Below, one piece after another: positions 1 to 10,439 of a stretch of DNA of 64,000 nt. Below the pieces are notes generated by a model that was given only the letters and a program-made list of their open reading frames with translations, made no database searches and was not told the origin of the DNA. This DNA is from Canna indica (lineage: Eukaryota > Streptophyta > Magnoliopsida > Zingiberales > Cannaceae), in contig CP136890.1 in assembly GCA_034359265.1 (NCBI GenBank), forward strand, positions 47,528,501-47,592,500. Reading direction: 5' to 3'. The number at the start of each line of letters is the position of its first letter. The first letter of the stretch is position 1. The translations under genes were made by a program, and so were the position numbers.

Positions 1-1204
1 CTGATTGAACTTTCGGGTATTGACTCGAAACGACCAGAAATCTGAGTCCCAGGCGACTCCAGATCATTCACTGTGATGGGAGATGTTGTTAATCGAGTTA
101 TTTTTGACCGACTAATGCAAAGAATTACACGCTTTTTCGAACAGAATGCTGAACGAAGCCTACTGATTGAACTTTCGGGTATTGATTCGAAACGACCAGA
201 AATCTGAGTCCCGGGCGACTCCAGATCATTCACTGTGATGGGAGATGTTGTTAATCGAGTTATTTTTGACCGACTAATGCAAAGAATTACACGCTTTTTC
301 GAACAGAATGCTGAACGAAGCCTACTGATTGAACTTTCGGGTATTGACTCGAAACGACCAGAAATCTGAGTCCCGGGCGACTCCAGATCATTCACTGTGA
401 TGGGAGAAGTTGTTAATCGAGTTATTTTTGACCGACTAATGCAAAGAATTACACGCTTTTTCGAACAGAATGCTGAACGAAGCCTACTGATTGAACTTTC
501 GGGTATCGACTCGAAACGACCAGAAATCTGAGTCCCGGGCGACTCCAGATCATTCACTGTGATGGGAGAAGTTGTTAATCGAGTTATTTTTGACCGACTA
601 ATGCAAAGAATTACACGCTTTTTCGAACATAATGCTGAAAGAAGAAGCCTACTAATTGAATTTTCGGGTATCGACTCGAAAAGACCAGAAATCTGAGTCT
701 CGGGCGACTCCAGATCATTCACTGTGATGGGAGATGTTGTTAATCGAGTTATTTTTGACCGACTAATGCAAAGAATTACACGCTTTTCGAACAGAATGCT
801 GAACGAAGCCTACTGATTGAACTTTCGGGTATCGACTCGAAACGACCAGAAATCTGAGTCCCGGGCGACTCCAGAACATTCACTGTGATGGGAGAAGTTG
901 TTAATCGAGTTATTTTTGACCGACTAATGCAAAGAATTACACGCTTTTTCGAACAGAATGTTGAACGAAGCCTACTGATTGAACTTTCGGGTATCGACTC
1001 GAAACGACCAGAAATCTGAGTCCCGGGCGACTCCATATCATTCACTGTGATGGGAGAAGTTGTTAATCGAGTTATTTTTGAAAGACTAATGCAAAGAATT
1101 GCAAGATTTTCGAATAGAATCTTGAACTTTCGGGTATCGACTCGAAACGACCAAAAATCTGAGTCCCGGGCGACTCCAGAACATTCACTGTGATGGGAGA
1201 AGTT
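1..1204. repeat. Left segment of mostly canonical monomers
   Basis: Canonical 162-bp monomers lead into HOR-A. One monomer has a GAA insertion (GAAGAAGCC near 641-649), making it 165 bp. The monomer near 781 has lost one T from the TTTTT tract before CGAAC (161 bp). A short 144-type monomer with a further T loss lies near 1100-1135. The segment continues beyond the left edge of the window and has a colinear partner starting at 20314. Confidence 0.9.
76..207 (+). other. 43-codon ATG-to-TGA frame carried by canonical monomers (not called a gene)
   Basis: Reading from the ATG of GTGATGGGAG, each canonical monomer has a 43-codon frame ending at TGA in AAATCTGAG. The first complete example is given; the frame recurs every 162 bp. 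The peptide begins MGEVVNRVIFDRL and is rich in R, E, I, L and F with no recognised domain. The frame is interrupted by TAG in 144-bp and D-type monomers (TTCGAATAG), by TGA in GACTGAC monomers, and by frameshift in 161-bp monomers. In ATCAGAG monomers the TGA is lost and the frame runs into the next copy, as at 6277-6573 and 10549-10845. I see no promoter or splice evidence. It may simply be a chance open frame. Confidence 0.25.
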
Positions 1205-3960
1205 CTTAATCGAGTTATTTTTGACAGACTAATGCAAAGAATTGCAAGATTTTTCGAATAGAATCTTGAACGAAGCCGACTGATTGAACTTCGGGGTATC
1301 GGCTCGAAACGCCCAGCAATCTGACTCCCGAGCGACTCCAGAACATTCACTGTGATGGGAGAAGTTGTTAATCGAGTTATTTTTGACAGACTAATGCAAA
1401 GAATTGCAAGATTTTTCAAATAGAATCTTGAACTTTCGGGTATCGACTCGAAACGACCAGAAATCAGAGTCTCGGGCGACTCCAGATCATTCACTGTGAT
1501 GGGAGAAGTTGTTAATCGAGTTATTTTTGACCGACTAATGCAAAGAATTACACGCTTTTTCGAACAGAATGCTGAACGATGCCTACTGATTGAACTTTCG
1601 GGTATCGACTCGAAACGACCAGAAATCTGAGTCCCGGGCGACTCCAGAACATTCACTGTGATGGGAGAAGTTGTTAATCGAGTTATTTTTGACCGACTAA
1701 TGCAAAGAATTACACGCTTTTTCGAACAGAATGCTGAACGAAGCCTACTGATTGAACTTTCGGGTATCGACTCGAAACGACCAGAAATCTGAGTCACGGG
1801 CGACTCCATATCATTCACTGTGATGGGAGAAGTTGTAAATCGAGTTATTTTTGAAAGAGTAATGCAAAGAATTGCAAGATTTTTCGAATAGAATCTTGAA
1901 CTTTCGGGTATCGACTCGAAACGACCAAAAATCTGAGTCCCGGGCGACTCCAGAACATTCACTGTGATGGGAGAAGTTCTTAATCGAGTTACTTTTGACA
2001 GACTAATGCAAAGAATTGCAAGATTTTTCGAATAGAATCTTGAACGAAGCCGACTGATTGAACTTCGGGGTATCGGCTCGAAACGCCCAGCAATCTGACT
2101 CCCGAGCGACTCCAGAACATTCACTGTGATGGGAGAAGTTGTTAATCGAGTTATTTTTGACAGACTAATGCAAAGAATTGCAAGATTTTTCAAATAGAAT
2201 CTTGAACTTTCGGGTATCGACTCGAAACGACCAGAAATCAGAGTCTCGGGCGACTCCAGATCATTCACTGTGATGGGAGAAGTTGTTAATCGAGTTATTT
2301 TTGACCGACTAATGCAAAGAATTACACGCTTTTTCGAACAGAATGCTGAACGATGCCTACTGATTGAACTTTCGGGTATCGACTCGAAACGACCAGAAAT
2401 CTGAGTCCCGGGCGACTCCAGAACATTCACTGTGATGGGAGAAGTTGTTAATCGAGTTATTTTTGACCGACTAATGCAAAGAATTACACGCTTTTTCGAA
2501 CAGAATGCTGAACGAAGCCTACTGATTGAACTTTCGGGTATCGACTCGAAACGACCAGAAATCTGAGTCACGGGCGACTCCATATCATTCACTGTGATGG
2601 GAGAAGTTGTAAATCGAGTTATTTTTGAAAGAGTAATGCAAAGAATTGCAAGATTTTTCGAATAGAATCTTGAACTTTCGGGTATCGACTCGAAACGACC
2701 AAAAATCTGAGTCCCGGGCGACTCCAGAACATTCACTGTGATGGGAGAAGTTCTTAATCGAGTTACTTTTGACAGACTAATGCAAAGAATTGCAAGATTT
2801 TTCGAATAGAATCTTGAACGAAGCCGACTGATTGAACTTCGGGGTATCGGCTCGAAACGCCCAGCAATCTGACTCCCGAGCGACTCCAGAACATTCACTG
2901 TGATGGGAGAAGTTGTTAATCGAGTTATTTTTGACAGACTAATGCAAAGAATTGCAAGATTTTTCAAATAGAATCTTGAACTTTCGGGTATCGACTCGAA
3001 ACGACCAGAAATCAGAGTCTCGGGCGACTCCAGATCATTCACTGTGATGGGAGAAGTTGTTAATCGAGTTATTTTTGACCGACTAATGCAAAGAATTACA
3101 CGCTTTTTCGAACAGAATGCTGAACGATGCCTACTGATTGAACTTTCGGGTATCGACTCGAAACGACCAGAAATCTGAGTCCCGGGCGACTCCAGAACAT
3201 TCACTGTGATGGGAGAAGTTGTTAATCGAGTTATTTTTGACCGACTAATGCAAAGAATTACACGCTTTTTCGAACAGAATGCTGAACGAAGCCTACTGAT
3301 TGAACTTTCGGGTATCGACTCGAAACGACCAGAAATCTGAGTCACGGGCGACTCCATATCATTCACTGTGATGGGAGAAGTTGTAAATCGAGTTATTTTT
3401 GAAAGAGTAATGCAAAGAATTGCAAGATTTTTCGAATAGAATCTTGAACTTTCGGGTATCGACTCGAAACGACCAAAAATATGAGTCCCGGGCGACTCCA
3501 GAACATTCACTGTGATGGGAGAAGTTCTTAATCGAGTTACTTTTGACAGACTAATGCAAAGAATTGCAAGATTTTTCGAATAGAATATTGAACGAAGCCG
3601 ACTGATTGAACTTCGGGGTATCGGCTCGAAACGCCCAGCAATCTGACTCCCGAGCGACATCAGAACATTCACTGTGATGGGAGAAGTTGTTAATCGAGTT
3701 ATTTTTAACAGACTAATGCAAAGAATTGCAAGATTTTTCGAATAGAATCTTGAACTTTCGGGTATCGACTCGAAACGACCAGAAATCAGAGTCTCGGGCG
3801 ACTCCAGATCATTCACTGTGATGGGAGAAGTTGTTAATCGAGTTATTTTTGACCGACTAATGCAAAGAATTACACGCTTTTTCGAACAGAATGCTGAACG
3901 ATGCCTACTGATTGAACTTTCGGGTATCGACTCGAAACGACCAGAAATCTGAGTCCCGGG
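1205..3960. repeat. HOR-A: 774-bp five-monomer higher-order repeat, about 3.6 copies
   Basis: The marker TTCTTAATCGAG (usually TTGTTAATCGAG) recurs with its C at 1205, 1979, 2753 and 3527, exactly 774 bp apart. Each unit is 162 (divergent D type) + 144 + 162 + 162 + 144 bp. The units starting 1979 and 2753 look almost identical; one visible difference is CTGAG changed to ATGAG near 3481. The unit at 3527 carries its own markers (AATATTGAACG near 3589, CGACATCAG near 3656) and is incomplete, ending near 3960. Confidence 0.93.
1268..1330. repeat. Divergent (D-type) monomer segment, first of about ten
   Basis: This monomer differs from consensus at many positions in its distal half: GAAGCCGAC for GAAGCCTAC, CTTCGGGG for CTTTCGGG, ATCGGCTCG for ATCGACTCG, CGCCCAGCAATC for CGACCAGAAATC, and CCGAGCGAC for CCGGGCGAC. 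The GAACGAAGCCGAC motif begins at 1268, 2042, 2816, 3590, 5657, 17963, 19349, 21581 and 22355. A further diverged relative begins at 5887. None occurs to the right of about 22.4 kb. Confidence 0.9.
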
Positions 3961-5697
3961 CGACTCCAGATCATTCACTGTGATGGGAGAAGTTGTTAAT
4001 CGAGTTATTTTTGACCGACTAATGCAAAAAATTACACGCTTTTTCGAACAGAATGCAGAAAGAAGCCTACTGATTGAATTTTCGGGTATCGACTCGAATC
4101 GACCAGAAATCTGAGTCCCGGGCGACTCCAGATCATTCACTGTGATGGGAGAAGTTGTTAATCGAGTTATTTTTGACTGACTAATGCAAAGAATTACACG
4201 CTTTTTCGAACAGAATGCTGAACGATGCCTACTGATTGAACTTTCGGGTATCGACTCGAAATGACCAGAAATCTGAGTCCCGGGCGACTCCAGATCATTC
4301 ACTGTGATGGGAGATGTTGTTAATCGAGTTATTTTTGACCGACTAATGCAAAGAATTACACGCTTTTCGATCAGAATGCTGAACGAAGCCTACTGATTGA
4401 ACTTTCGGGTATTGACTCGAAACGACCAGAAATCTGAGTCCCGGGCGACTCCAGATCATTCACTGTGATGGGAGAAGTTGTTAATCGAGTTTTTTTTGAC
4501 CGACTAATGCAAAGAATTACACGCTTTTTCGAACAGAAAGCTGAACGAAGCCTACTGATTGAACTTTCGGGTATCGACTTGAAACGACCAGAGATCTGAG
4601 TCCCGGGCGACTCCAGATCATTCACTGTGATGGGAGAAGTTGTTAATCGAGTTATTTTTGACCGACTAATGCAAAGAATTACACGCTTTTTCAAACAGAA
4701 TGCTGAAAGAAGCCTACTGATTGAATTTTCGGGTATTGACTCGAAAAGACCAGAAATCTGAGTCCCGGGCGACTCCAGATCATTCACTGTGATGGGGGAA
4801 GTTGTTAATCGAGTTATTTTTGACCGACTAATGTAAAGAATTACACGCTTTTCGATCAGAATGCTGAACGAAGCCTACTGATTGAACTTTCGGGTATCGA
4901 CTCGAAACGACCAGAAATCATAGTCCCGGACGTCTCCAGATCATTCACTGTGATGGGAGAAGTTGTTAATCGAGTTATTTTTGACCGACTAATGCAAAGA
5001 ATTACACGCTTTTTCGAACAGAATGCTGAAAGAAGCCTACTAATTGAATTTTCGGGTATCGACTCGAAAAGACCAGAAATCTGAGTCCCGGGCGACTCCA
5101 GATCATTCACTGTGATGGGAGATGTTGTTAATCGAGTTATTTTTGACCGACTAATGCAAAGAATTACACGCTTTTCGAACAGAATGCTGAACGAAGCCTA
5201 CTGATTGAACTTTCGGGTATCGACTCGAAACGACCAGAAATCTGAGTCCCGGGCGACTCCAGAACATTCACTGTGATGGGAGAAGTTGTTAATCGAGTTA
5301 TTTTTGACCGAGTAATGCAAAGAATTACACGCTTTTTCGAACAGAATGCTGAACGAAGCCTACTGATTGAACTCTCGGGTATCGACTCGAAACGACCAGA
5401 AATCTGAGTCCCGGGCGACTCCAGATCATTCAATGTGATGGGAGAAGTTGTTAATCGAGTTATTTTTGACAGACTAATGCAAAGAATTGCAAGATTTTTC
5501 GAATAGAATCTTGAACTTTCGGGTATCGACTCGAAACGACCAGAAATCTGAGTCCCGGGCGACTCCAGAACATTCACTGTGATGGGAGAAGTTCTTAATC
5601 GAGTTATTTTTGACAGACTAATGCAAAGAATTGCAAGATTTTTCGAATAGAATCTTGAACGAAGCCGACTGATTGAACTTCGGGGTATCGGCTCGAA
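3961..5697. repeat. Mixed monomers without clear HOR order
   Basis: Canonical, 161-bp and 144-bp monomers alternate without a period I could establish. One 162-bp monomer at about 3963-4124 is absent from the otherwise matching segment at 22.7 kb. A D-type monomer begins near 5580 and is cut at 5697 by foreign sequence. No gene is visible. Confidence 0.85.
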
Positions 5698-5824
5698 CTT
5701 CCCACCCGAGCCAAACCTTCACCCAAACCACTCAAAAATTAAACCCCTTCCCGAAATACCCCTCCACACGCCAAAATAAACCTATACTAATTCCCAGTCG
5801 CCACGAGAGCCGCACGCTCAAAAA
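5698..5824. other. 127-bp non-satellite insertion or replacement
   Basis: Monomer homology stops after GCTCGAA (5691-5697) and resumes at TTAATCGAG (5825). About 59 bp of monomer expected between these points is missing, replaced by 127 bp seen nowhere else in the window. A hand count gives C52 A45 T19 G11, so the plus strand is 76% C+A and the minus strand is G/T-rich with several G runs. There is no clear target-site duplication, terminal inverted repeat, poly-A tail or telomere-type short repeat. It could be a transposon fragment, filler DNA captured at a break repair, or a remnant of the pre-satellite locus; the sequence does not decide. Confidence 0.85.
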
Positions 5825-7029
5825 TTAATCGAGTTATTTTTGACAGACTAATGCAAAGAATTGCAAGATTTTTCGAATAGAATCTTGAACGAATCCGAAT
5901 GATTGAACTTCGGGCTATCAGCTCGAATCGCTAAGCAATCTGAGTCCCGAGCGACTCCAGAACATTCACTGTGATGGGAGAAGTTGTTAATCGAGTTATT
6001 TTTAACAGACTAATGCAAAGAATTGCTAGATTTTTCTAATAGAATCTTGAACTTTCGGGTATCGACTCGAAACGACCAGAAATCAGAGTCCCGTGCGACT
6101 CCAGATCATTCATTGTGATGGGAGAAGTTGTTAATCGAGTTATTTTTGACCGACTAATGCAAAGAATTACACGCTTTTTCGAACAGAATGTTGAACGATG
6201 CCTACTGATTGAACTTTCGGGTATCGACTCGAAACGACCAGAAATCTGAGTCCCGGGCGACTCCAGATCATTCACTGTGATGGGAGAAGTTGTTAATCGA
6301 GTTATTTTTGACCGACTAATGCAAAGAATTACACGCTTTTTCGAACAGAATGCTGAACGATGCCTACTGATTGAACTTTCGGGTATCGACTCGAAACGAC
6401 CAGAAATCAGAGTCCCGTGCGACTCCAGATCATTCATTGTGATGGGAGAAGTTGTTAATCGAGTTATTTTTTACCGACTAATGCAAAGAATTACACGCTT
6501 TTTCGAACAGAATGTTGAACGATGCCTACTGATTGAACTTTCGGGTATCGACTCGAAACGACCAGAAATCTGAGTCCCGGGCGACTCCAGATCATTCACT
6601 GTGATGGGAGAAGTTGTTAATCGAGTTATTTTTGACCGACTAATGCAAAGAATTACACGCTTTTTCGAACAGAATGCTGAAAGAAGCCTACTAATTGAAT
6701 TTTTGGGTATCGACTCGAAAAGGCCAGAAATCTGAGTCCCGGGCGACTCCAGATCATTCACTGTGATGGGAGATGTTGTTAATCGAGTTATTTTTGACCG
6801 ACTAAAGCAAAGAATTACACGCTTTTCGAACAGAATGCTGAACGAAGCCTACTGATTGAACTTTCGGGTATCGACTCGAAACGACCAGAAATCTGAGTCC
6901 CGGGCGACTCCAGATCATTCACTGTGATGGGAGAAGTTGTTAATCGAGTTATTTTTGACAGACTAATGCAAAGAATTGCAAGATTTTTCGAATAGAATCT
7001 TGAACTTTCGGGTATCGACTCGAAACGAC
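5825..7029. repeat. Mixed monomers, beginning with the most diverged copy in the window
   Basis: The first monomer after the insertion has private changes such as GAATCCGAATGATTG, CGGGCTATCAGCTCG and AATCGCTAAGCAATC (5887-5942). It resembles the D type but is further decayed. From about 6036 the copies return to canonical 162-bp form with local CCCGTGCGAC and TCATTCATTG variants shared between copies about 324 bp apart (near 6092 and 6416). Confidence 0.88.
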
Positions 7030-8130
7030 CAGAAATCTGATTGAACTTTCGGGTATCGACTCGAAATGACCAGAGATCTGAGTCCCGGGCGACTCCAGAT
7101 CATTCACTGTGATGGGAGATGTTGTTAATCGAGTTATTTTTGACCAACTAATGGAAAGAATTACACGCTTTTCGATCAGAATGCTGAACGAAGCCTACTG
7201 ATTGAACTTTCGGGTATTGACTCGAAACGACCAGAAATCTGAGTCCCAGGCGACTCCAGATCATTCACTGTGATGGGAGAAGTTGTTAATCGAGTTATTT
7301 TTGACCGACTAAAGCAAAGAATTACACGCTTTTTCGAACAGTATGCTGAACGAAGCCTACTGATTGAATTTTCGGGTATCGACTCGAAAAGACCAGAAAT
7401 CTGAGTCCCGGGCGACTCCAGATCATTCACTGTGATGGGAGATGTTGTTAATCGAGTTATTTTTGACCAACTAATGGAAAGAATTACACGATTTTCGATC
7501 AGAATGCTGAACGAAGCCTACTGATTGAACTTTCGGGTATTGACTCGAAACACCCAGAAATCTGAGTCCCGGGCGACTCCAGATCATTCACTGTGATGGG
7601 AGAAGTTGTTAATCGAGTTATTTTTGACCGACTAATGCAAAGAATTACACGCTTTTTCGAACAGAATGCTGAACGAAGCCTACTGATTGAACTTTCGGGT
7701 ATCGACTCGAAACGACCAGAGATCTGAGTCCCGGGCGACTCCAGATCATTCACTGTGATGGGAGAAGTTGTTAATCGAGTTATTATTGACCGATTAATGC
7801 AAAGAATTACACGCTTTTTCGAACAGAATGCTGAAAGAAGCCTACTAATTGAATTTTCGGGTATCGACTCGAAAAGACCAGAAATCTGAGTCCCGGGCGA
7901 CTCCAGATCATTCACTGTGATGGGAGATGTTGTTAATCGAGTTATTTTTGACCGACTAAAGCAAAGAATTACACGCTTTTTCGAACAGAATGCTGAAAGA
8001 AGCCTACTGATTGAATTTTCGGGTATCGACTCGAAAAGACCAGAAATCTGAGTCCCGGGCGACTCCAGATCATTCACTGTGATGGGAGATGTTGTTAATC
8101 GAGTTATTTTTGACCGACTAATGCAAAGAA
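7030..8130. repeat. HOR-B, partial leading unit
   Basis: This stretch matches 9339-10439 at an offset of 2309 bp. It opens with the 41-bp partial duplication (7037-7077) and contains monomers with GACCAACTAATGG, ACTAAAGC and TTATTATTGACC variants that characterise HOR-B. Confidence 0.85.
7037..7077. repeat. 41-bp partial monomer duplication, first of eight
   Basis: A 41-bp piece running from CTGATTGAAC to the base before the next CTGAG is present twice in tandem. In the consensus the two CTGA tetranucleotides lie exactly 41 bp apart, so the duplication endpoints share CTGA microhomology. The second copy carries CGAAATGACC and AGAGATC where the first has CGAAACGACC and AGAAATC in most cases. 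All eight copies follow a 144-bp monomer: 7037-7077, 8515-8555, 9346-9386, 11794-11834, 12769-12809, 13600-13640, 15078-15118 and 16053-16093. Confidence 0.93.
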
Positions 8131-10439
8131 TTACACGCTTTTCGAACAGAAAGTTGAACGAAGCCTACTGATTGAACTTTCGGGTATCGACTCGGAACGA
8201 CCAGAAATCTGAGTCCCGGGCGACTCCAGAACATTCACTGTGATGGGAGAAGTTGTTAATCGAGTTATTTTTGACCGACTAATGCAAAGAATTACACGCT
8301 TTTTCGAACAGAATGCTGAACGAAGCCTACTGATTGAACTTTCGGGTATCGACTCGAAACGACCAGAAATCAGAGTCCCGGGCGACTCCATATCATTCAC
8401 TGTGATGGGAGAAGTTGTTAATCGAGTTATTTTAGACAGACTAATGCAAAGAATTGCAAGATTTTTCGAATAGAATCTTGAACTTTCGGGTATCGACTCG
8501 AAAAGACCAGAAATCTGATTGAACTTTCGGGTATCGACTCGAAATGACCAGAGATCTGAGTCCCGGGCGACTCCAGATCATTCACTGTGATGGGAGATGT
8601 TGTTAATCGAGTTATTTTTGACCAACTAATGGAAAGAATTACACGCTTTTCGATCAGAATGCTGAACGAAGCCTACTAATTGAACTTTCGGGTATTGACT
8701 CGAAACGACCAGAAATCTGAGTCCCAGGCGACTCCAGATCATTCACTGTGATGGGAGAAGTTGTTAATCGAGTTATTTTTAACCGACTAATGCAAAGAAT
8801 TACACGCTTTTTCGAACAGAATGCTGAACGAAGCCTACTGATTGAACTTTCGGGTATCGACTCGAAACGACCAGAGATCTGAGTCCCGGGCGACTCCAGA
8901 TCATTCACTGTGATGGGAGATGTTGTTAATCGAGTTATTTTTGACCAACTAATGGAAAGAATTACACGCTTTTCGATCAGAATGCTGAACGAAGCCTACT
9001 GATTGAACTTTCGGGTATCGACTCGAAACGACCAGAAATCAGAGTCCCGGGCGACTCCATATCATTCACTGTGATGGGAGAAGTTGTTAATCGAGTTATT
9101 TTTGACCGACTAATGCAAAGAATTACACGCTTTTTCGAACAGTATGCTGAACAAAGCCTACTGATTGATTTTTCGGGTATCGACTCGAAAAGACCAGAAA
9201 TCTGAGTCCCGGGCGACTCCAGATCATTCACTGTGATGGGAGAAGTTGTTAATCGAGTTATTTTTGACAGACTAATGCAAAGAATTGCAAGATTTTTCGA
9301 ATAGAATCTTGAACTTTCGTGTATCGACTCGAAACGACCAGAAATCTGATTGAACTTTCGGGTATCGACTCGAAATGACCAGAGATCTGAGTCCCGGGCG
9401 ACTCCAGATCATTCACTGTGATGGGAGATGTTGTTAATCGAGTTATTTTTGACCAACTAATGGAAAGAATTACACGCTTTTCGATCAGAATGCTGAACGA
9501 AGCCTACTGATTGAACTTTCGGGTATTGACTCGAAACGACCAGAAATCTGAGTCCCAGGCGACTCCAGATCATTCACTGTGATGGGAGAAGTTGTTAATC
9601 GAGTTATTTTTGACCGACTAAAGCAAAGAATTACACGCTTTTTCGAACAGTATGCTGAACGAAGCCTACTGATTGAATTTTCGGGTATCGACTCGAAAAG
9701 ACCAGAAATCTGAGTCCCGGGCGACTCCAGATCATTCACTGTGATGGGAGATGTTGTTAATCGAGTTATTTTTGACCAACTAATGGAAAGAATTACACGC
9801 TTTTCGATCAGAATGCTGAACGAAGCCTACTGATTGAACTTTCGGGTATTGATTCGAAACACCCAGAAATCTGAGTCCCGGGCGACTCCAGATCATTCAC
9901 TGTGATGGGAGAAGTTGTTAATCGAGTTATTTTTGACCGACTAATGCAAAGAATTACACGCTTTTTCGAACAGAATGCTGAACGAAGCCTACTGATTGAA
10001 CTTTCGGGTATCGACTCGAAACGACCAGAGATCTGAGTCCCGGGCGACTCCAGATCATTCACTGTGATGGGAGAAGTTGTTAATCGAGTTATTATTGACC
10101 GATTAATGCAAAGAATTACACGCTTTTTCGAACAGAATGCTGAAAGAAGCCTACTAATTGAATTTTCGGGTATCGACTCGAAAAGACCAGAAATCTGAGT
10201 CCCGGGCGACTCCAGATCATTCACTGTGATGGGAGATGTTGTTAATCGAGTTATTTTTGACCGACTAAAGCAAAGAATTACACGCTTTTTCGAACAGAAT
10301 GCTGAAAGAAGCCTACTGATTGAATTTTCGGGTATCGACTCGAAAAGACCAGAAATCTGAGTCCCGGGCGACTCCAGATCATTCACTGTGATGGGAGATG
10401 TTGTTAATCGAGTTATTTTTGACCGACTAATGCAAAGAA
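8131..10439. repeat. HOR-B unit 1 (2309 bp)
   Basis: The unit begins at the one-T-deleted monomer marked CGAACAGAAAGTTGAACG, and the same marker recurs at 10440. Its landmarks are 41-bp duplications at 8515-8555 and 9346-9386 and the TTATTATTGACC monomer near 10089. The monomers are 162, 161 and about 185 bp. Confidence 0.85.

Noticed and set aside
230..250. TCACTGTGA dyad in each monomer as a transcription-factor operator
   Set aside because: It is a nine-base dyad repeated about 400 times with no gene nearby; nothing beyond chance symmetry supports a regulatory role.
1072..4302. 1076-codon minus-strand open frame as a repeat-protein gene
   Set aside because: It is only the satellite translated in a frame kept open by monomer lengths divisible by three. 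It starts at GTG, has no visible promoter or signal, and the same product is broken dozens of times elsewhere in the window.
5698..5824. Telomeric repeat or tRNA gene in the insertion
   Set aside because: There is no iterated 5-8 bp motif, no A/B box pair and no cloverleaf I could draw.
5698..5824. Stable G-quadruplex on the minus strand
   Set aside because: Three close G runs exist near 5743-5762, but the fourth run is about 19 bases away, beyond the usual short-loop rule.
7037..7077. Insertion sequence or mobile element insertion
   Set aside because: The 41 bp is a direct copy of the adjacent monomer with CTGA at both ends, so it is a partial tandem duplication.
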